Shown here in pieces: positions 42,365-52,264 of a stretch of 64,000 nt of DNA. This stretch comes from Pseudomonadales bacterium (GTDB taxonomy: Bacteria; Pseudomonadota; Gammaproteobacteria; Pseudomonadales; Pseudohongiellaceae): contig JACKOH010000001.1 of assembly GCA_024234395.1 (NCBI GenBank), forward strand, positions 1,135,001 to 1,199,000. Reading direction: 5' to 3'. Every line of letters starts with the position of its first letter. The stretch's first letter is position 1. Both the position numbers and the translations under genes were made by a program. A model generated the notes under the pieces. That model was given only the letters and a program-made list of their open reading frames with translations, ran no database searches and was not told where the DNA came from.

Positions 42365-43303
42365 TCAACCGGAAACCTCCTCACAGGCCTGCTGGAAGCT
42401 CTGGACATCATCGCTGCCGAAGCAGGCGATATCGGCCTCGATACGCTTGATCAGGCCGCACAGCACTTTACCTGGACCGCACTCCACCAGCATTCTTATG
42501 CCGCCCTGGGAAATCAGCCGGATGCTGTCCACCCACAATACCGGCTGATGCAACTGTCCAAGCAGATTCTGCTTGATACTGTTGGCTTCCGTGGCCACTT
42601 CGGCATTGACGTTCTGCACTACCGGGATCGCGGCCGGTCGAAAGGCTATCGCTTCCAGATCCGCTGCCAGCCTGTCCGCTGCGGGTTTCATCAGTGCGCA
42701 GTGGGAGGGAACGCTGACCTTGAGTGGCAGGGCCCGCTTGGCGCCAGCCTCTTTCAGGGCAACCATGGCCCGGTTGACTGCCTCGGCATCTCCGGCGATC
42801 ACGGTCTGTCCCGGCGAATTGTAATTGGCGGCTGACACCACCTGGCCTTCCGCCACCTGCTGACAGACTTCGCGAATCTGGTAATCCTCAAGACCGACGA
42901 TTGCGGCCATGGCGCCGGTACCGGCCGGGACCGCCTGTTGCATGTACTGGCCGCGTTTGTGCACCAGGCGCACCGCATCGGCGAAATCCAGTACCCCGGC
43001 GCAGACCAGGGCGGAATATTCTCCGAGGCTGTGCCCGGCCATGATGGCGGGATCCGCGGCACCCGCTGCCTTCCACAGCCGCCAGATTGCCACTGAGGCC
43101 GTCAGCAGCACCGGCTGGGTGATTTCAGTCTGGTCGAGGTTATTGGTGGTGTCGTGCTGACAGGTTTCCCAGAGGTCCTGGCCGATAACCGACGAAGCCT
43201 CCGAGAAAGTGTCGGTCAGCTCGGGATGGTGGTCTGCCAGTTCCGCGAGCATGCCCAGCTTCTGGGACCCCTGCCCGGGAAAGACGAATCCGAATTTACG
43301 CAT
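42365..43303 (-). CDS. fabD: Malonyl-CoA:ACP transacylase
   Basis: A 312-residue enzyme opening FVFPGQGSQKLGM, with nucleophile Ser in MAGHSLGEYSAL, Arg near LVHKRGQYM and His in VPSHCALMKP. It loads malonyl groups onto ACP. 30 bases from plsX. Confidence 0.97.
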   Translation of the reverse strand: MRKFGFVFPGQGSQKLGMLAELADHHPELTDTFSEASSVIGQDLWETCQHDTTNNLDQTEITQPVLLTASVAIWRLWKAAGAADPAIMAGHSLGEYSALVCAGVLDFADAVRLVHKRGQYMQQAVPAGTGAMAAIVGLEDYQIREVCQQVAEGQVVSAANYNSPGQTVIAGDAEAVNRAMVALKEAGAKRALPLKVSVPSHCALMKPAADRLAADLEAIAFRPAAIPVVQNVNAEVATEANSIKQNLLGQLHQPVLWVDSIRLISQGGIRMLVECGPGKVLCGLIKRIEADIACFGSDDVQSFQQACEEVSG

Positions 43304-43333
43304 ACTGGTTTTCGCTGTTCCGGTGTCAGGCCT

Positions 43334-44368
43334 TCAGCCTGATTTTGCTTTTATTTCAACAAGTTCCGCGACCTTTTCAGCAATCAGGCCGGGCACGTTG
43401 TGGCGCGCCTCCTTGATAGCGCGTTCGATGGCAAACTGAAAACCCGCTGCCGAGGCATTGCCATGACTCTTTATGATGCTGCCCTGCAGTCCCAGCAGGC
43501 TGGCACCGTTGAACTGGCTCGGGTCGACCCGTCGCTGCAGCTCGCTGACCAGCCTGGCCTGGGCCAGAGCGCCCTGCTGACTGTCACTGCCGGCGGCGGC
43601 GATTTCCGACAGTGCCTGGTTGATCACTCCTACCACGCCGGCACTGGACTTGATGGTGACATTGCCCACAAATCCATCGCAGACCACCACATCGGCAATT
43701 CCTTCGAACAGGGCACTGCCTTCAACATATCCCACGTAATTTATGGCGGCGTGCTCTTCCAGCAGCGCGGCAGCCGTTTTCACCTGCTCGCTGCCCTTGT
43801 AATCCTCGACACCGATATTCAGCAACGCTACCCGGGCCCGGCGCAGCCCGTCCAGGGATTCGGCCAGGACCGAGCCCATCACCGCGAACTGAACCAGCTG
43901 TGCGGCCTTGCAGTCCACATTGGCGCCGACGTCCAGCAGGTAGCAGTTCCGGTTTGCGCCGGGTATGGTCGCCAGGATGGCCGGCTTTTCAATACCGCGG
44001 ATCGTCTTCAGCAAATGCCGGCCGGACAACAGCAGCGCACCGGTATTACCGGCACTGACACAGGCTTCCACTGCGCCCTGCTCGACCAGTTTCACGGCCA
44101 GATACATCGACGATTCAGTTCTGTCCCGTAAGACCCGCGTGGGCTTGTCGTCGTCACGCACCACCGCTTCCGTATGCAGAAGTGTAAGGCGCGCCGACAG
44201 CTGCTCACCGCAGGCTTCCAGTTCCGTTTCAATCTGCCTGCTGTCGCCGACCAGGGTCAGCTGCAGATCCGGGTGACTCTTCAGCGCTCTCAGCGAGGCC
44301 GGTACGGTGACCCGAATGCCCGACTCACCGCCCATCGCGTCGATGGCAATGCGTGTCCCGGAGCCCAA
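43334..44368 (-). CDS. plsX: Phosphate acyltransferase
   Basis: A 344-residue protein with RIAIDAMGGESGIRVT at the start, CVSAGNTGALL, LDVGANVDCKAAQLVQF and VVCDGFVGNVTIKS. It converts acyl-ACP to acyl-phosphate for phospholipid synthesis. The start is TTG 44368, two bases after the rpmF stop; no better start is in frame nearby. Confidence 0.96.
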   Translation of the reverse strand: MGSGTRIAIDAMGGESGIRVTVPASLRALKSHPDLQLTLVGDSRQIETELEACGEQLSARLTLLHTEAVVRDDDKPTRVLRDRTESSMYLAVKLVEQGAVEACVSAGNTGALLLSGRHLLKTIRGIEKPAILATIPGANRNCYLLDVGANVDCKAAQLVQFAVMGSVLAESLDGLRRARVALLNIGVEDYKGSEQVKTAAALLEEHAAINYVGYVEGSALFEGIADVVVCDGFVGNVTIKSSAGVVGVINQALSEIAAAGSDSQQGALAQARLVSELQRRVDPSQFNGASLLGLQGSIIKSHGNASAAGFQFAIERAIKEARHNVPGLIAEKVAELVEIKAKSG

Positions 44369-44370
44369 AA

Positions 44371-44550
44371 TTACTCGTCGCCGAGATCGAGTACCTTCTT
44401 GCCCCGATAAAAGCCGTCAGCAGTCACATGATGCCGACGATGGACTTCGCCGCTGGTCTTGTCCGTGGACAACGTGGGCCCGGTCAGACTGTCGTGGCTG
44501 CGGCGCTTGTTGCGCTTGGACCGGGTAACCCTGTTTTGTTGAACTGCCAT
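44371..44550 (-). CDS. rpmF: 50S ribosomal protein L32
   Basis: A 59-residue basic protein: MAVQQNRVTRSKRNKRRS, then DSLTGPTLSTDKTSGE and HHVTADGFYRGKKVL. The sequence and size are those of L32. It lies between yceD and plsX, the conserved order. Confidence 0.97.
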   Translation of the reverse strand: MAVQQNRVTRSKRNKRRSHDSLTGPTLSTDKTSGEVHRRHHVTADGFYRGKKVLDLGDE

Positions 44551-44669
44551 TGTAAACTCCTGAAATTTACCTGATCCCGGAGTCGATACTGCCCGGGAAA
44601 ACTGTACTGCAATCCTGTTCTGCGATGATCATGCAATCGCACTGCGATAGCGGGAACGGCCCCGCTGCA

Positions 44670-45212
44670 CTACTCTTTCAAATCGGTCTTTTGCAACTCC
44701 GCCAACACCGCGAACGGGCTGTTGGCGCGTTTTTCTACATCACTTTCCTGTGCTTCGTCCGAGCCGCTTTCCAGCCGCTCCGCCTCGGCACACGGACCCT
44801 GCCGGTGATAACTGACTATCGGCATTCCCAGCAGAATCTGTTCATCCAGTAACTCGGCCAGCACGATCCGATGGTCCGCACAGATCCACGGATCGTATTC
44901 CTTGTCGAGATTGCCTGCTGCTGTTTCATCCGGCACCAGAAGCAGATCGAAGTCCTCGTCCAGATCCACGGCCACCGGCTCCAGGCAGCGCTGACAGGTC
45001 AATTGCACTACCGCGCTCAGATGCCCCCCGATCCGCCGTCGCCCGCCGCTGTCAGTGCTGAAGTGCAATTCCGCCTGCAGCCTGCCGCTGTCGTCGGCCA
45101 GACAGGCTGCCGTCCGCTCCAGTTTTTTCAGCTCCAGAAAGCCGCTCACCGAGGCGTTCTGACTGAACGCCTTGCGCGCATCGACATACGCTGGAAGGGG
45201 GGTCTCTGGCAT
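44670..45212 (-). CDS. yceD: DUF177 protein YceD (large ribosomal RNA accumulation protein)
   Basis: A 180-residue protein from ATG 45212 (MPETPLPAYVDARKAF). Cys pair in VVQLTCQRCLEPV and a downstream DPWICADHRIVLAELL are the DUF177 signature; the C-terminus NSPFAVLAELQ is standard. The bacterial family is needed for normal 23S rRNA levels in some species. Frame upstream to 45407 is not used. Confidence 0.95.
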   Translation of the reverse strand: MPETPLPAYVDARKAFSQNASVSGFLELKKLERTAACLADDSGRLQAELHFSTDSGGRRRIGGHLSAVVQLTCQRCLEPVAVDLDEDFDLLLVPDETAAGNLDKEYDPWICADHRIVLAELLDEQILLGMPIVSYHRQGPCAEAERLESGSDEAQESDVEKRANSPFAVLAELQKTDLKE

Positions 45213-45289
45213 AGGCGCGCAATAATAGTGGCACAACCCTCGCGTGTCAAAAAAATCTACCTTCCAGACATCGATTCCGGGAGGAGTTT

Positions 45290-46231
45290 TTACTGGCTTC
45301 TCAATAGCTTGACGGTCGCTTCGAAGTCGGCATCCAGAGCTGCCTCGATCCGGTACCCGGGACCGCCGGACGGATAGCTGAATTCCAGCCTGGCAGCATG
45401 CAGGCACAACCGCTGAACGCCCTGCAGCGCTGCGGGCAGATCGCGGCTGCCGTATTTGGCGTCACCCAGAATGGCATGACCGGCGTGCCGGCAATGCACC
45501 CGGATCTGGTGGGTTCGACCAGTTTCCAACTGCACTTCGACCAGGGTGGCGAGGCGGCCGAAATGTTCCAGCACCCGAAACCGGGTCAGAGCTGGCTTCC
45601 CCTCGTCGGCCACCCTGACCATGCCCTCGCCGGATTCCAGCCGGTACTTCTGCAGTGGGGCATCGATTTCATGGAGAGTGTCAGGCCAGAATCCCTGCAC
45701 CAGGGCGAGATAGATTTTAGAAACAGATTTATTCTTAAGTTGTCTGTTTATCTCTTTGAGAAAAATAGAATTTTTTGCAACGATCAGGCATCCGGAAGTG
45801 TCCCGGTCAAGGCGATGTACCAGTTCCAGCGATTGCCATTCCGGTCGAATCTGCCGCAGCGCCTCGATCAGTCCGAGTCGCACTCCGGATCCCCCGTGTA
45901 CCGCCAGGCCCGCGGGTTTATCAATGACCAGGAAATCGTCATTTTCCAGCAGGATACGGTTCTGTAACAGATCGGCCAGGCTCGCACCCGGTTTCGGTGG
46001 CGCCGTCCGTTCCGCCAGCCGGACCGGTGGTATGCGCACCATATCCCCTTCCGCCACCCGGCTGTCCGGCCTGGCGCGCTTGCGGTTCAGCCGCACTTCC
46101 CCCTTCCTGATCATGCGATAGATACGCGACTTCGGACAGCCTTTCAGCTGGGCCAGCAGGAAATTGTCCAGGCGCTGCCCGGCGGCACCCGCCTCAACCC
46201 GGGTAAATTGTACTTGGGGATGGTCCGACAT
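45290..46231 (-). CDS. rluC: 23S rRNA pseudouridine synthase (955/2504/2580)
   Basis: A 313-residue protein with an N-terminal S4 RNA-binding domain (GQRLDNFLLAQLKGCPKS) and a RluA-type catalytic domain whose Asp is in VHRLDRDTSGCLI. IRVHCRHAGHAILGDAKYG is also typical. It makes pseudouridines in 23S rRNA. Divergent from argS. Confidence 0.93.
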   Translation of the reverse strand: MSDHPQVQFTRVEAGAAGQRLDNFLLAQLKGCPKSRIYRMIRKGEVRLNRKRARPDSRVAEGDMVRIPPVRLAERTAPPKPGASLADLLQNRILLENDDFLVIDKPAGLAVHGGSGVRLGLIEALRQIRPEWQSLELVHRLDRDTSGCLIVAKNSIFLKEINRQLKNKSVSKIYLALVQGFWPDTLHEIDAPLQKYRLESGEGMVRVADEGKPALTRFRVLEHFGRLATLVEVQLETGRTHQIRVHCRHAGHAILGDAKYGSRDLPAALQGVQRLCLHAARLEFSYPSGGPGYRIEAALDADFEATVKLLRSQ

Positions 46232-46394
46232 GACCTGGTTTCCTGTCCAGCGACTGCGAGACTGCGCATTTTACCCGATAACCTCCTCTCTCCAATCAGA
46301 ATCCTGCCAATTGGTGTACAATCCCGCCTTTTCATCACGGGGCAGCGGCGGTTATCCCCGTCAGTCCGCGAACCAAGCTTGGAAGCAGATCACC

Positions 46395-48140
46395 ATGGCC
46401 ACAATTCGAGAAACCCTTGACCAGCTCATCAGCGACGCGCTCAGCCAGGTCAGCGGCATTGCTGACTGTCAGGCCATCCTGGTACCAGCCTCGCGTCCTG
46501 AGTTCGGCGACTACCAGGCTAACGGCGTGATGAGTATTGCCAAGCAGTTGAAGAAAAATCCACGGGAGCTTGCCGCCGCTGTATGCGACCGCCTGGAGAG
46601 CGGCGAGCTGGTGGACCATTTTGAAGTCGCCGGTCCGGGATTCATTAATATTCACCTGTCCGATAATTGGCTTGCGAGCCGGGCCACTGCACTGCTGGAT
46701 AATCAGGCGGAACTGGTGCAGCAGACGGCCCGGCCTGAAACGATCGTGGTCGATTATTCGTCGCCCAATCTCGCCAAGGAAATGCACGTCGGACATCTGC
46801 GCGGCACAATCATCGGTGACAGCCTGGTGAGGATTCTGGAACGACTTGGACATCAAGTCATCAGACAGAATCATGTGGGCGACTGGGGTACGCAGTTTGG
46901 CATGCTGCTCGCTTATCTGCAGCAGGTCAGCGACGATCTCGATTCGCTGTCGACCGAGTTGGAGGACCTGGAAGCCTTCTACCGGGCGGCCAAGGAGAAA
47001 TTCGATGCGGATCCGGAATTTGCCAACCAGGCGCGCAACAGCGTGGTCAGATTGCAGGGGGGTGATGAGCAGAGCCTGATGCTCTGGCATCGCTTCATCG
47101 AAGAATCACTGCGTCATTGCGAAGCGGTCTATGACAAGCTCCAGATTCGCATGCGCCGCTCCGATCTGCGTGCTGAGAGTTTCTACAACGACAGCCTGCC
47201 CGGAATCATCTCAGAGCTGGAAAAACAGGACCTGTTGACTGTCTCCCAGGGCGCCAGTTGCGTGTTTCTGCCCGAATTTCAGGGCAAGGAGAATGAGCCG
47301 CTGCCGCTTATCGTGCAGAAATCCGATGGCGGCTACCTGTATGCAACCACTGACCTTGCTGCCATTCGTTTTCGGGCCACCGAGCTGGCGGCAGAACGGG
47401 TGCTCTATGTCGTTGATGCCCGGCAGGGCCTGCATTTTCAGCAGGTATTCGCGGTAGCCCGGGCAGCCGGATTTGTTGCACCTGAGTGCCGGCTTGAGCA
47501 CGTGGCCTATGGCACCATGATGGGCAAGGACGGCAAGCCATTTAAAACCCGCAGCGGCGGACTTATTAAACTGATCGATCTATTGGATGAGGCGGTACGG
47601 CGTGCCTTCGATCTGGTCTCGGCAAGAAGTCCGGAACTGGACGAAGAAACACGTCGGGAGATTGCTGATAAAGTCGGAATCGGTGCGGTCAAATATGCCG
47701 ATCTTTCCAAAAATCGCACCAGCGATTACGTCTTTGACTGGGACAGCATGTTGGCGCTGGACGGTAATACCGCTCCGTACCTGCTGTACGCCTATACACG
47801 AATTCGCAGCATCCTGCGCCGGCAGGAGGACGGGGCCGAGGCGTCAATTACCGCCACTTCGGCAATCGCCATTACCACGGCCGAGGAGCGCCAGTTGATT
47901 GTAAAACTGTTGCGCCTGCCGGAGATATTGCAGACTGTGGCCACGGATTACTATCCCAGTCATCTATGCACTTATCTGTTCGAACTGGCCGGCCTGTTCA
48001 TGCGCTTTTATGAGGCCTGTCCGATCCTGAAGGCGGAGCCCCCGGTACGGGCCAGCCGACTGGCGCTGGCCCGCTTCACGGCAGCTACTCTCAGTGAGGG
48101 CCTGGATCTGCTGGGACTGGAAACCCTGGAACAGATGTAG
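46395..48140 (+). CDS. argS: Arginyl-tRNA synthetase
   Basis: A 581-residue class I synthetase from ATG 46395 (MATIRETLDQLISDAL); GGAAG is upstream. The HIGH-type motif is HVGHLRGT in SSPNLAKEMHVGHLRG, and the KMSKS equivalent is in GKPFKTRSGG. The C-terminal DALR anticodon-binding domain ends the protein (YEACPILKAEPP). The frame remains open upstream through rluC territory, but that is not coding. Confidence 0.97.
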   Translation: MATIRETLDQLISDALSQVSGIADCQAILVPASRPEFGDYQANGVMSIAKQLKKNPRELAAAVCDRLESGELVDHFEVAGPGFINIHLSDNWLASRATALLDNQAELVQQTARPETIVVDYSSPNLAKEMHVGHLRGTIIGDSLVRILERLGHQVIRQNHVGDWGTQFGMLLAYLQQVSDDLDSLSTELEDLEAFYRAAKEKFDADPEFANQARNSVVRLQGGDEQSLMLWHRFIEESLRHCEAVYDKLQIRMRRSDLRAESFYNDSLPGIISELEKQDLLTVSQGASCVFLPEFQGKENEPLPLIVQKSDGGYLYATTDLAAIRFRATELAAERVLYVVDARQGLHFQQVFAVARAAGFVAPECRLEHVAYGTMMGKDGKPFKTRSGGLIKLIDLLDEAVRRAFDLVSARSPELDEETRREIADKVGIGAVKYADLSKNRTSDYVFDWDSMLALDGNTAPYLLYAYTRIRSILRRQEDGAEASITATSAIAITTAEERQLIVKLLRLPEILQTVATDYYPSHLCTYLFELAGLFMRFYEACPILKAEPPVRASRLALARFTAATLSEGLDLLGLETLEQM

Positions 48141-48153
48141 CAGTCCCGACCGC

Positions 48154-50100
48154 CTAATCGCACAGTTCCAGCAGCAGTTTGTTCAGACGTCGGCTGTATT
48201 GTCCGGGGTCGTCGAGTTGCCGGCCCTGGGACAGGGCCGCCTGATCAAACAGTACCCCGACCAGGTCACCGAAACGGTCTTCATCGGCCTCCCGGTCCAG
48301 CTTCTGCACCAGCGGATGATCGGGGTTCAGTTCGAACACCGGCTTACTCTCCGGAACCTGCTGACCCGAGGCCTCCATGATCTTGCGCATCTGCTCACCC
48401 AGCTCGTGCTCGCCCATGGCCAGGCAGGCCGGGGAATCCGTCAGCCGATGAGTCAACCTCACTTCCTGAACCCGTTCGCCGAGCGCCTTTTTGGCCCGTT
48501 CGGTCAGTGCTTTCAGCTCCTGCTCAACCTGTTCGTGGCGGGACTTTTCCTCCGCGTCCTCCAGTTTACCCAGATCCAGCTCACCACGGGTAATATCCTG
48601 GAACTGCTTGCCATCGAATTCCCGCAGATAACCCATCAACCACTCGTCGATGCGATCGTGCATGAGAATCACTTCAATGCCTTTTTTACGGAAAATTTCC
48701 AGATGCGGGCTGTTCCGGGCAGCATTCAGTGAATCGGCAATCAGGTAGTAGATCCTGTCCTGATCCTCCTTCATCCGGGCCACGTAATCCTTGAGGCCCT
48801 GGTCCTGCTCCGAGGCCTTGGACTCGGTAGTGGTGAACTGCAGCAGCGCGGCGATTTTTTCGCCATTTGAATAATCTTCCGCCGGACCTTCCTTCAGTAC
48901 CTGGCCAAATTCGTTCCAGAACTCGTTGTATTTGTCCGGCTCATTGGCTCGCAGTTTCTCCAGCATATCCAGGGCCCGTTTGGTCAGGGCGCTGCGCATG
49001 GAATCCACCACCGGATCCTTTTGCAGAATTTCCCGCGATACATTGAGGGAAATATCGTTGGAGTCCACTACCCCTTTGATAAAACGCAGGTACAACGGTA
49101 GAAACTGCTCGGCATCGTCCATGATGAACACCCGCTGCACATACAGTTTCAGCCCCCTGGCGGCCTCCCTGTTCCACAGATCGAACGGCGCACGGGACGG
49201 TAAATACAACAGACTGGTGTATTCCAGCTTGCCTTCAACCTTGTTGTGACTCCAGGTCAGCGGGCTTTCATAGTCATGGCTGACGTGCTTGTAAAATTCC
49301 TGGTACTCCTCGTCATTGAGTTCGGTCCGGGGCCGGGTCCAGAGAGCTTTGGCCAGATTGACGGTCTCGTACGCGATGGGCGGAGCTTTGTCTTTCTCCC
49401 TGGCCTCGCCGGAGGAGTTCTCATCGGCGTGGTCTTCTTCCACGGGGCTCTGCTCTTTCTTCATCAGCACCGGAACGGAAAGATGGTCGGCATACTTTTT
49501 GACAATACTTCGCAACCGGTATGACTCGGCAAATTCACTGGCGTCTTCTTTCAGATGCAGAATGACCGAAGTTCCCCTGCCGGCCCTCGTGGTATCTTCG
49601 ATGGTGTAGTCAGACTCACCGGTGGATTTCCAGTGCACTGCCTCGTTTTCTCCGAGGCCCGCTTTGCGGGTGATGACTTCCACTTCACCGGCAACGATAA
49701 AGGCAGAATAAAAGCCAACTCCGAACTGGCCGATGAGCCGGGAATCCTTCTTCTGGTCGCCGGTCAGCGACTCAAGGAATTGCGAGGTTCCGGAACGGGC
49801 GATGGTTCCCAGGTTGCTGATGACCTCGTCACGACTCATGCCAATGCCGTTGTCCGATACGGTTACGGTTCGAGCGTCAGTATCGTAATCGATGGTTACC
49901 GCCAGCTCGGCGTCCTTCTCCAGAAGCTCCGGGCTCGACAGAGCCTGGAAACGCAGCTTATCGGCGGCATCGGATGCATTTGAGATCAGCTCCCGCAAGA
50001 AGATTTCCCGGTTGCTGTACAATGAATGGATCATCAAGTGCAGCAGTTGTTTCGCCTCGGTTTCAAAACCCCTGGTCTCTGCCTTGCTTTGTGCAGTCAT
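48154..50100 (-). CDS. htpG: Molecular chaperone HtpG (Hsp90)
   Basis: A 648-residue Hsp90. The ATP-binding domain has LISNASDAADKLRF, DNGIGMSRDEV and GQFGVGFYSAF; the middle domain has YVQRVFIMDD and SNDISLNVSREILQ. AAGAGG lies before ATG 50100. It helps fold client proteins under stress. It converges with argS (13 bases between stops). Confidence 0.97.
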   Translation of the reverse strand: MTAQSKAETRGFETEAKQLLHLMIHSLYSNREIFLRELISNASDAADKLRFQALSSPELLEKDAELAVTIDYDTDARTVTVSDNGIGMSRDEVISNLGTIARSGTSQFLESLTGDQKKDSRLIGQFGVGFYSAFIVAGEVEVITRKAGLGENEAVHWKSTGESDYTIEDTTRAGRGTSVILHLKEDASEFAESYRLRSIVKKYADHLSVPVLMKKEQSPVEEDHADENSSGEAREKDKAPPIAYETVNLAKALWTRPRTELNDEEYQEFYKHVSHDYESPLTWSHNKVEGKLEYTSLLYLPSRAPFDLWNREAARGLKLYVQRVFIMDDAEQFLPLYLRFIKGVVDSNDISLNVSREILQKDPVVDSMRSALTKRALDMLEKLRANEPDKYNEFWNEFGQVLKEGPAEDYSNGEKIAALLQFTTTESKASEQDQGLKDYVARMKEDQDRIYYLIADSLNAARNSPHLEIFRKKGIEVILMHDRIDEWLMGYLREFDGKQFQDITRGELDLGKLEDAEEKSRHEQVEQELKALTERAKKALGERVQEVRLTHRLTDSPACLAMGEHELGEQMRKIMEASGQQVPESKPVFELNPDHPLVQKLDREADEDRFGDLVGVLFDQAALSQGRQLDDPGQYSRRLNKLLLELCD

Positions 50101-50197
50101 TGATTTGCCTCTTGTTTAGTCTGTTTACAGATTGGCGAACCGTCCCGTCCCCGGGAACATCCCAGGGGCGAGAACATACGGACTTTTTTCTTAGAAA

Positions 50198-50230
50198 CAA
50201 AAAAGCCCAGTTCACTGAACTGGGCTTTTT
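50198..50230. terminator. Bidirectional terminator between htpG and the TonB operon
   Basis: GCCCAGTTCA with TGAACTGGGC forms a strong stem flanked by A-runs and T-runs on both sides. On the minus strand it lies 45 bases after the TPR gene stop and should end that operon ahead of the htpG promoter. Confidence 0.88.
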
Positions 50231-50274
50231 AATGGGGACTATTCTGCTCCATTCAAGCCTGGAGCAGAGGTCAA

Positions 50275-51624
50275 TCAGTCATCATAGGCCACGTAGAAGT
50301 CGATGGCGTTATTCTTACGCTGCTGAATCGCGTTGTAGCGGCTGCGCTGCGCATTGATGAAGTTCAGGTAGTTGTTGGCGGAACGTCGATCGCTTTCGTC
50401 GCCAAGGTCGGCGGAGCGCCGGGCTGCGGCTTCCGCATTGGTGTACTCATCCAGTTCCACCAGCGCACGGGCCAGGAACAGGTTGGTATCCGCGGCATTA
50501 CTCAGCGAACCCTTGTCGATGGCATTGCGGAATGCCTCGGCAGCCGCTTCGTAATTGTGCAGCATGTAGTACACATAGCCGAGCGTGTCGTAGCCGTCTC
50601 CGGATGTTGAAATCTCCGCCAGCCGGGTCGCCGGGGCAACCGCCTCGTCGAATTCATAGGCCAGTTGATACATCTGTACCAGAATTCTCAGATTGTCCTC
50701 GTCCTCCGGCACCACTCCGGAATCCATGCCTGCCTTGATGACCATGGCTCCCGAATAGGGAGTTTCAACACCAGCCAGGGACTGACCGAGGTTCATGTAT
50801 TCGGCCTCGGCGTCCATGTTGCCAAGCAGATAACGCAGTCGCAGCGAACCGATGCGGTTGCTGTCCTGGTCCAGGAACGAGTAGATGGCGGACAGATTAC
50901 GCCAGTCGGCCGGATCGTTGAACTTAACGATCATGTTCTTGGTCACTTCCAGGGCACTGGCATAGTCTTCCTGCTCGATGTACAGCACGTTGAGCAGGCC
51001 CCACTTGTTGCGTTCGATATTTTCACCGGCGTCGGCCAGCATCTGCATGTGGCTCAGCATGTAAGGAGTGGCCTCAGCATACTGCTCCAGCGAATAGTGA
51101 CTGTTGGCCAGCCCCAGGAATACCGTGTCATCCTCGTCCAGAGACAGGTCACGCCACTGGTTGTAGTAATTGATAGAGGCCTGGAAATTCTCCTCGGCCA
51201 TATTCAATTGACCCAGTGCCCGCAACGCACGCAGTCGCACGTCTTCCCGCAGGTCCTCGATGGTGAGGATCTGTTCGAAGGTACGAATCGCTTCCGGAAT
51301 GTTATCGGTTGACAGGTAGTAGTTGGTGTAGAAATTCAGCACCGTGGACTTTTCGAAATCGTTCATGCGCTGATAACGACGCTCATACAACTCGTCCAGT
51401 GCCTGTTTGGCCCGCGCATAATCGGGTTCGTCGTCAGGATCTTCCGGACTCATGTATTCCTGAATTTCGCTGATCGCCCTGAATACCGGTTCGCTGAGCA
51501 CGTCGGAAGCCCGGGTGGGCGGCGGTGCACGCTGCTCTTCCCCCGCCTGTGCGACCTGTAACATCGCCAGGTTGGCCGCGAAGAAGGCAACCACTAACAG
51601 AGCGCTAAGTCGTAGTTTCTTCAT
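50275..51624 (-). CDS. TPR protein of the TonB2 operon
   Basis: A 449-residue exported protein (signal peptide LSALLVVAFFAANLAMLQVAQ). The mature part is an array of about ten TPR-like helices (EAIRTFEQILTIED, NFQASINYYNQWRDL, NYEAAAEAFRNAID). It starts in a TAATG overlap with the tonB stop. Such TPR proteins end DUF3450-TtpC-ExbB-ExbD-TonB operons in many marine gammaproteobacteria, where they are thought to assist TonB-dependent uptake. Confidence 0.85.
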   Translation of the reverse strand: MKKLRLSALLVVAFFAANLAMLQVAQAGEEQRAPPPTRASDVLSEPVFRAISEIQEYMSPEDPDDEPDYARAKQALDELYERRYQRMNDFEKSTVLNFYTNYYLSTDNIPEAIRTFEQILTIEDLREDVRLRALRALGQLNMAEENFQASINYYNQWRDLSLDEDDTVFLGLANSHYSLEQYAEATPYMLSHMQMLADAGENIERNKWGLLNVLYIEQEDYASALEVTKNMIVKFNDPADWRNLSAIYSFLDQDSNRIGSLRLRYLLGNMDAEAEYMNLGQSLAGVETPYSGAMVIKAGMDSGVVPEDEDNLRILVQMYQLAYEFDEAVAPATRLAEISTSGDGYDTLGYVYYMLHNYEAAAEAFRNAIDKGSLSNAADTNLFLARALVELDEYTNAEAAARRSADLGDESDRRSANNYLNFINAQRSRYNAIQQRKNNAIDFYVAYDD

Positions 51625-52244
51625 TATTGATCACCCTCCAGAACGTACCTGAAGACATACTGCACATTGGGTACCGGCACACCCTTGCCATCCTGCACAC
51701 GAGGCTGGAACTTGAATCGGGCCGCCGCGCGAATGGAAGAACGGTCAAAAATATTGGGAGGTTCGGCATCCACAACCCGAATGGTGTCCTCGACCACGTT
51801 GCCGTCGCCGTCCACCGTAAAGGCGACCTGACACCAGCCTTCGATGCCGCGTTGGGCGGCCCTGGTCGGGTATTGCGGCGTTACGTTGACCAGCGGCAGC
51901 ATCTCACCATCGGTGATGGAGATGGACGCATTGCCAAGGTTGAGATCCGCGTCGATGTCCACCTCGGTGCGAGCGATCGCCAGAGACGGTCCGCTGTCCA
52001 GATCCACCTGCCGGTTTTCCCGCTCGGGTGGTGGCTCATTGAGATCTTCAATCGGCTCCGGCTCGTCGATACGCTGGATTACCTCGAGCTCAATTTCAGG
52101 CATGGTGGCATCCACCACCCTGACAACACTGACGTTCTGCTCGACCCGTTCACCGGTGGCGATCAGTGCCTGCATGAAATAGAAAAGACCAAACGTTATT
52201 CCAGCAGCAAGAATCAAAGACGTGCCCCATCTTACAAATATCAT
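51624..52244 (-). CDS. tonB: TonB-family energy transducer
   Basis: A 206-residue protein. N-terminal membrane helix (LILAAGITFGLFYFMQAL), a short Pro/Glu stretch (EPEPIEDLNEPPPE) and the C-terminal TonB domain (PQYPTRAAQRGIEGWCQVAF, then FKFQPRVQDGKGVPV). The short spacer is the TonB2 form. It transmits proton-motive energy from ExbB/D to outer-membrane receptors. Confidence 0.93.
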   Translation of the reverse strand: MIFVRWGTSLILAAGITFGLFYFMQALIATGERVEQNVSVVRVVDATMPEIELEVIQRIDEPEPIEDLNEPPPERENRQVDLDSGPSLAIARTEVDIDADLNLGNASISITDGEMLPLVNVTPQYPTRAAQRGIEGWCQVAFTVDGDGNVVEDTIRVVDAEPPNIFDRSSIRAAARFKFQPRVQDGKGVPVPNVQYVFRYVLEGDQ

Positions 52245-52264
52245 TATTCTCAGGCCTCCGTTGA

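Noticed and set aside
46164..46394. N-terminal extension of argS
   Set aside because: The extra 77 residues run antisense through the start of rluC and are not part of any ArgS.
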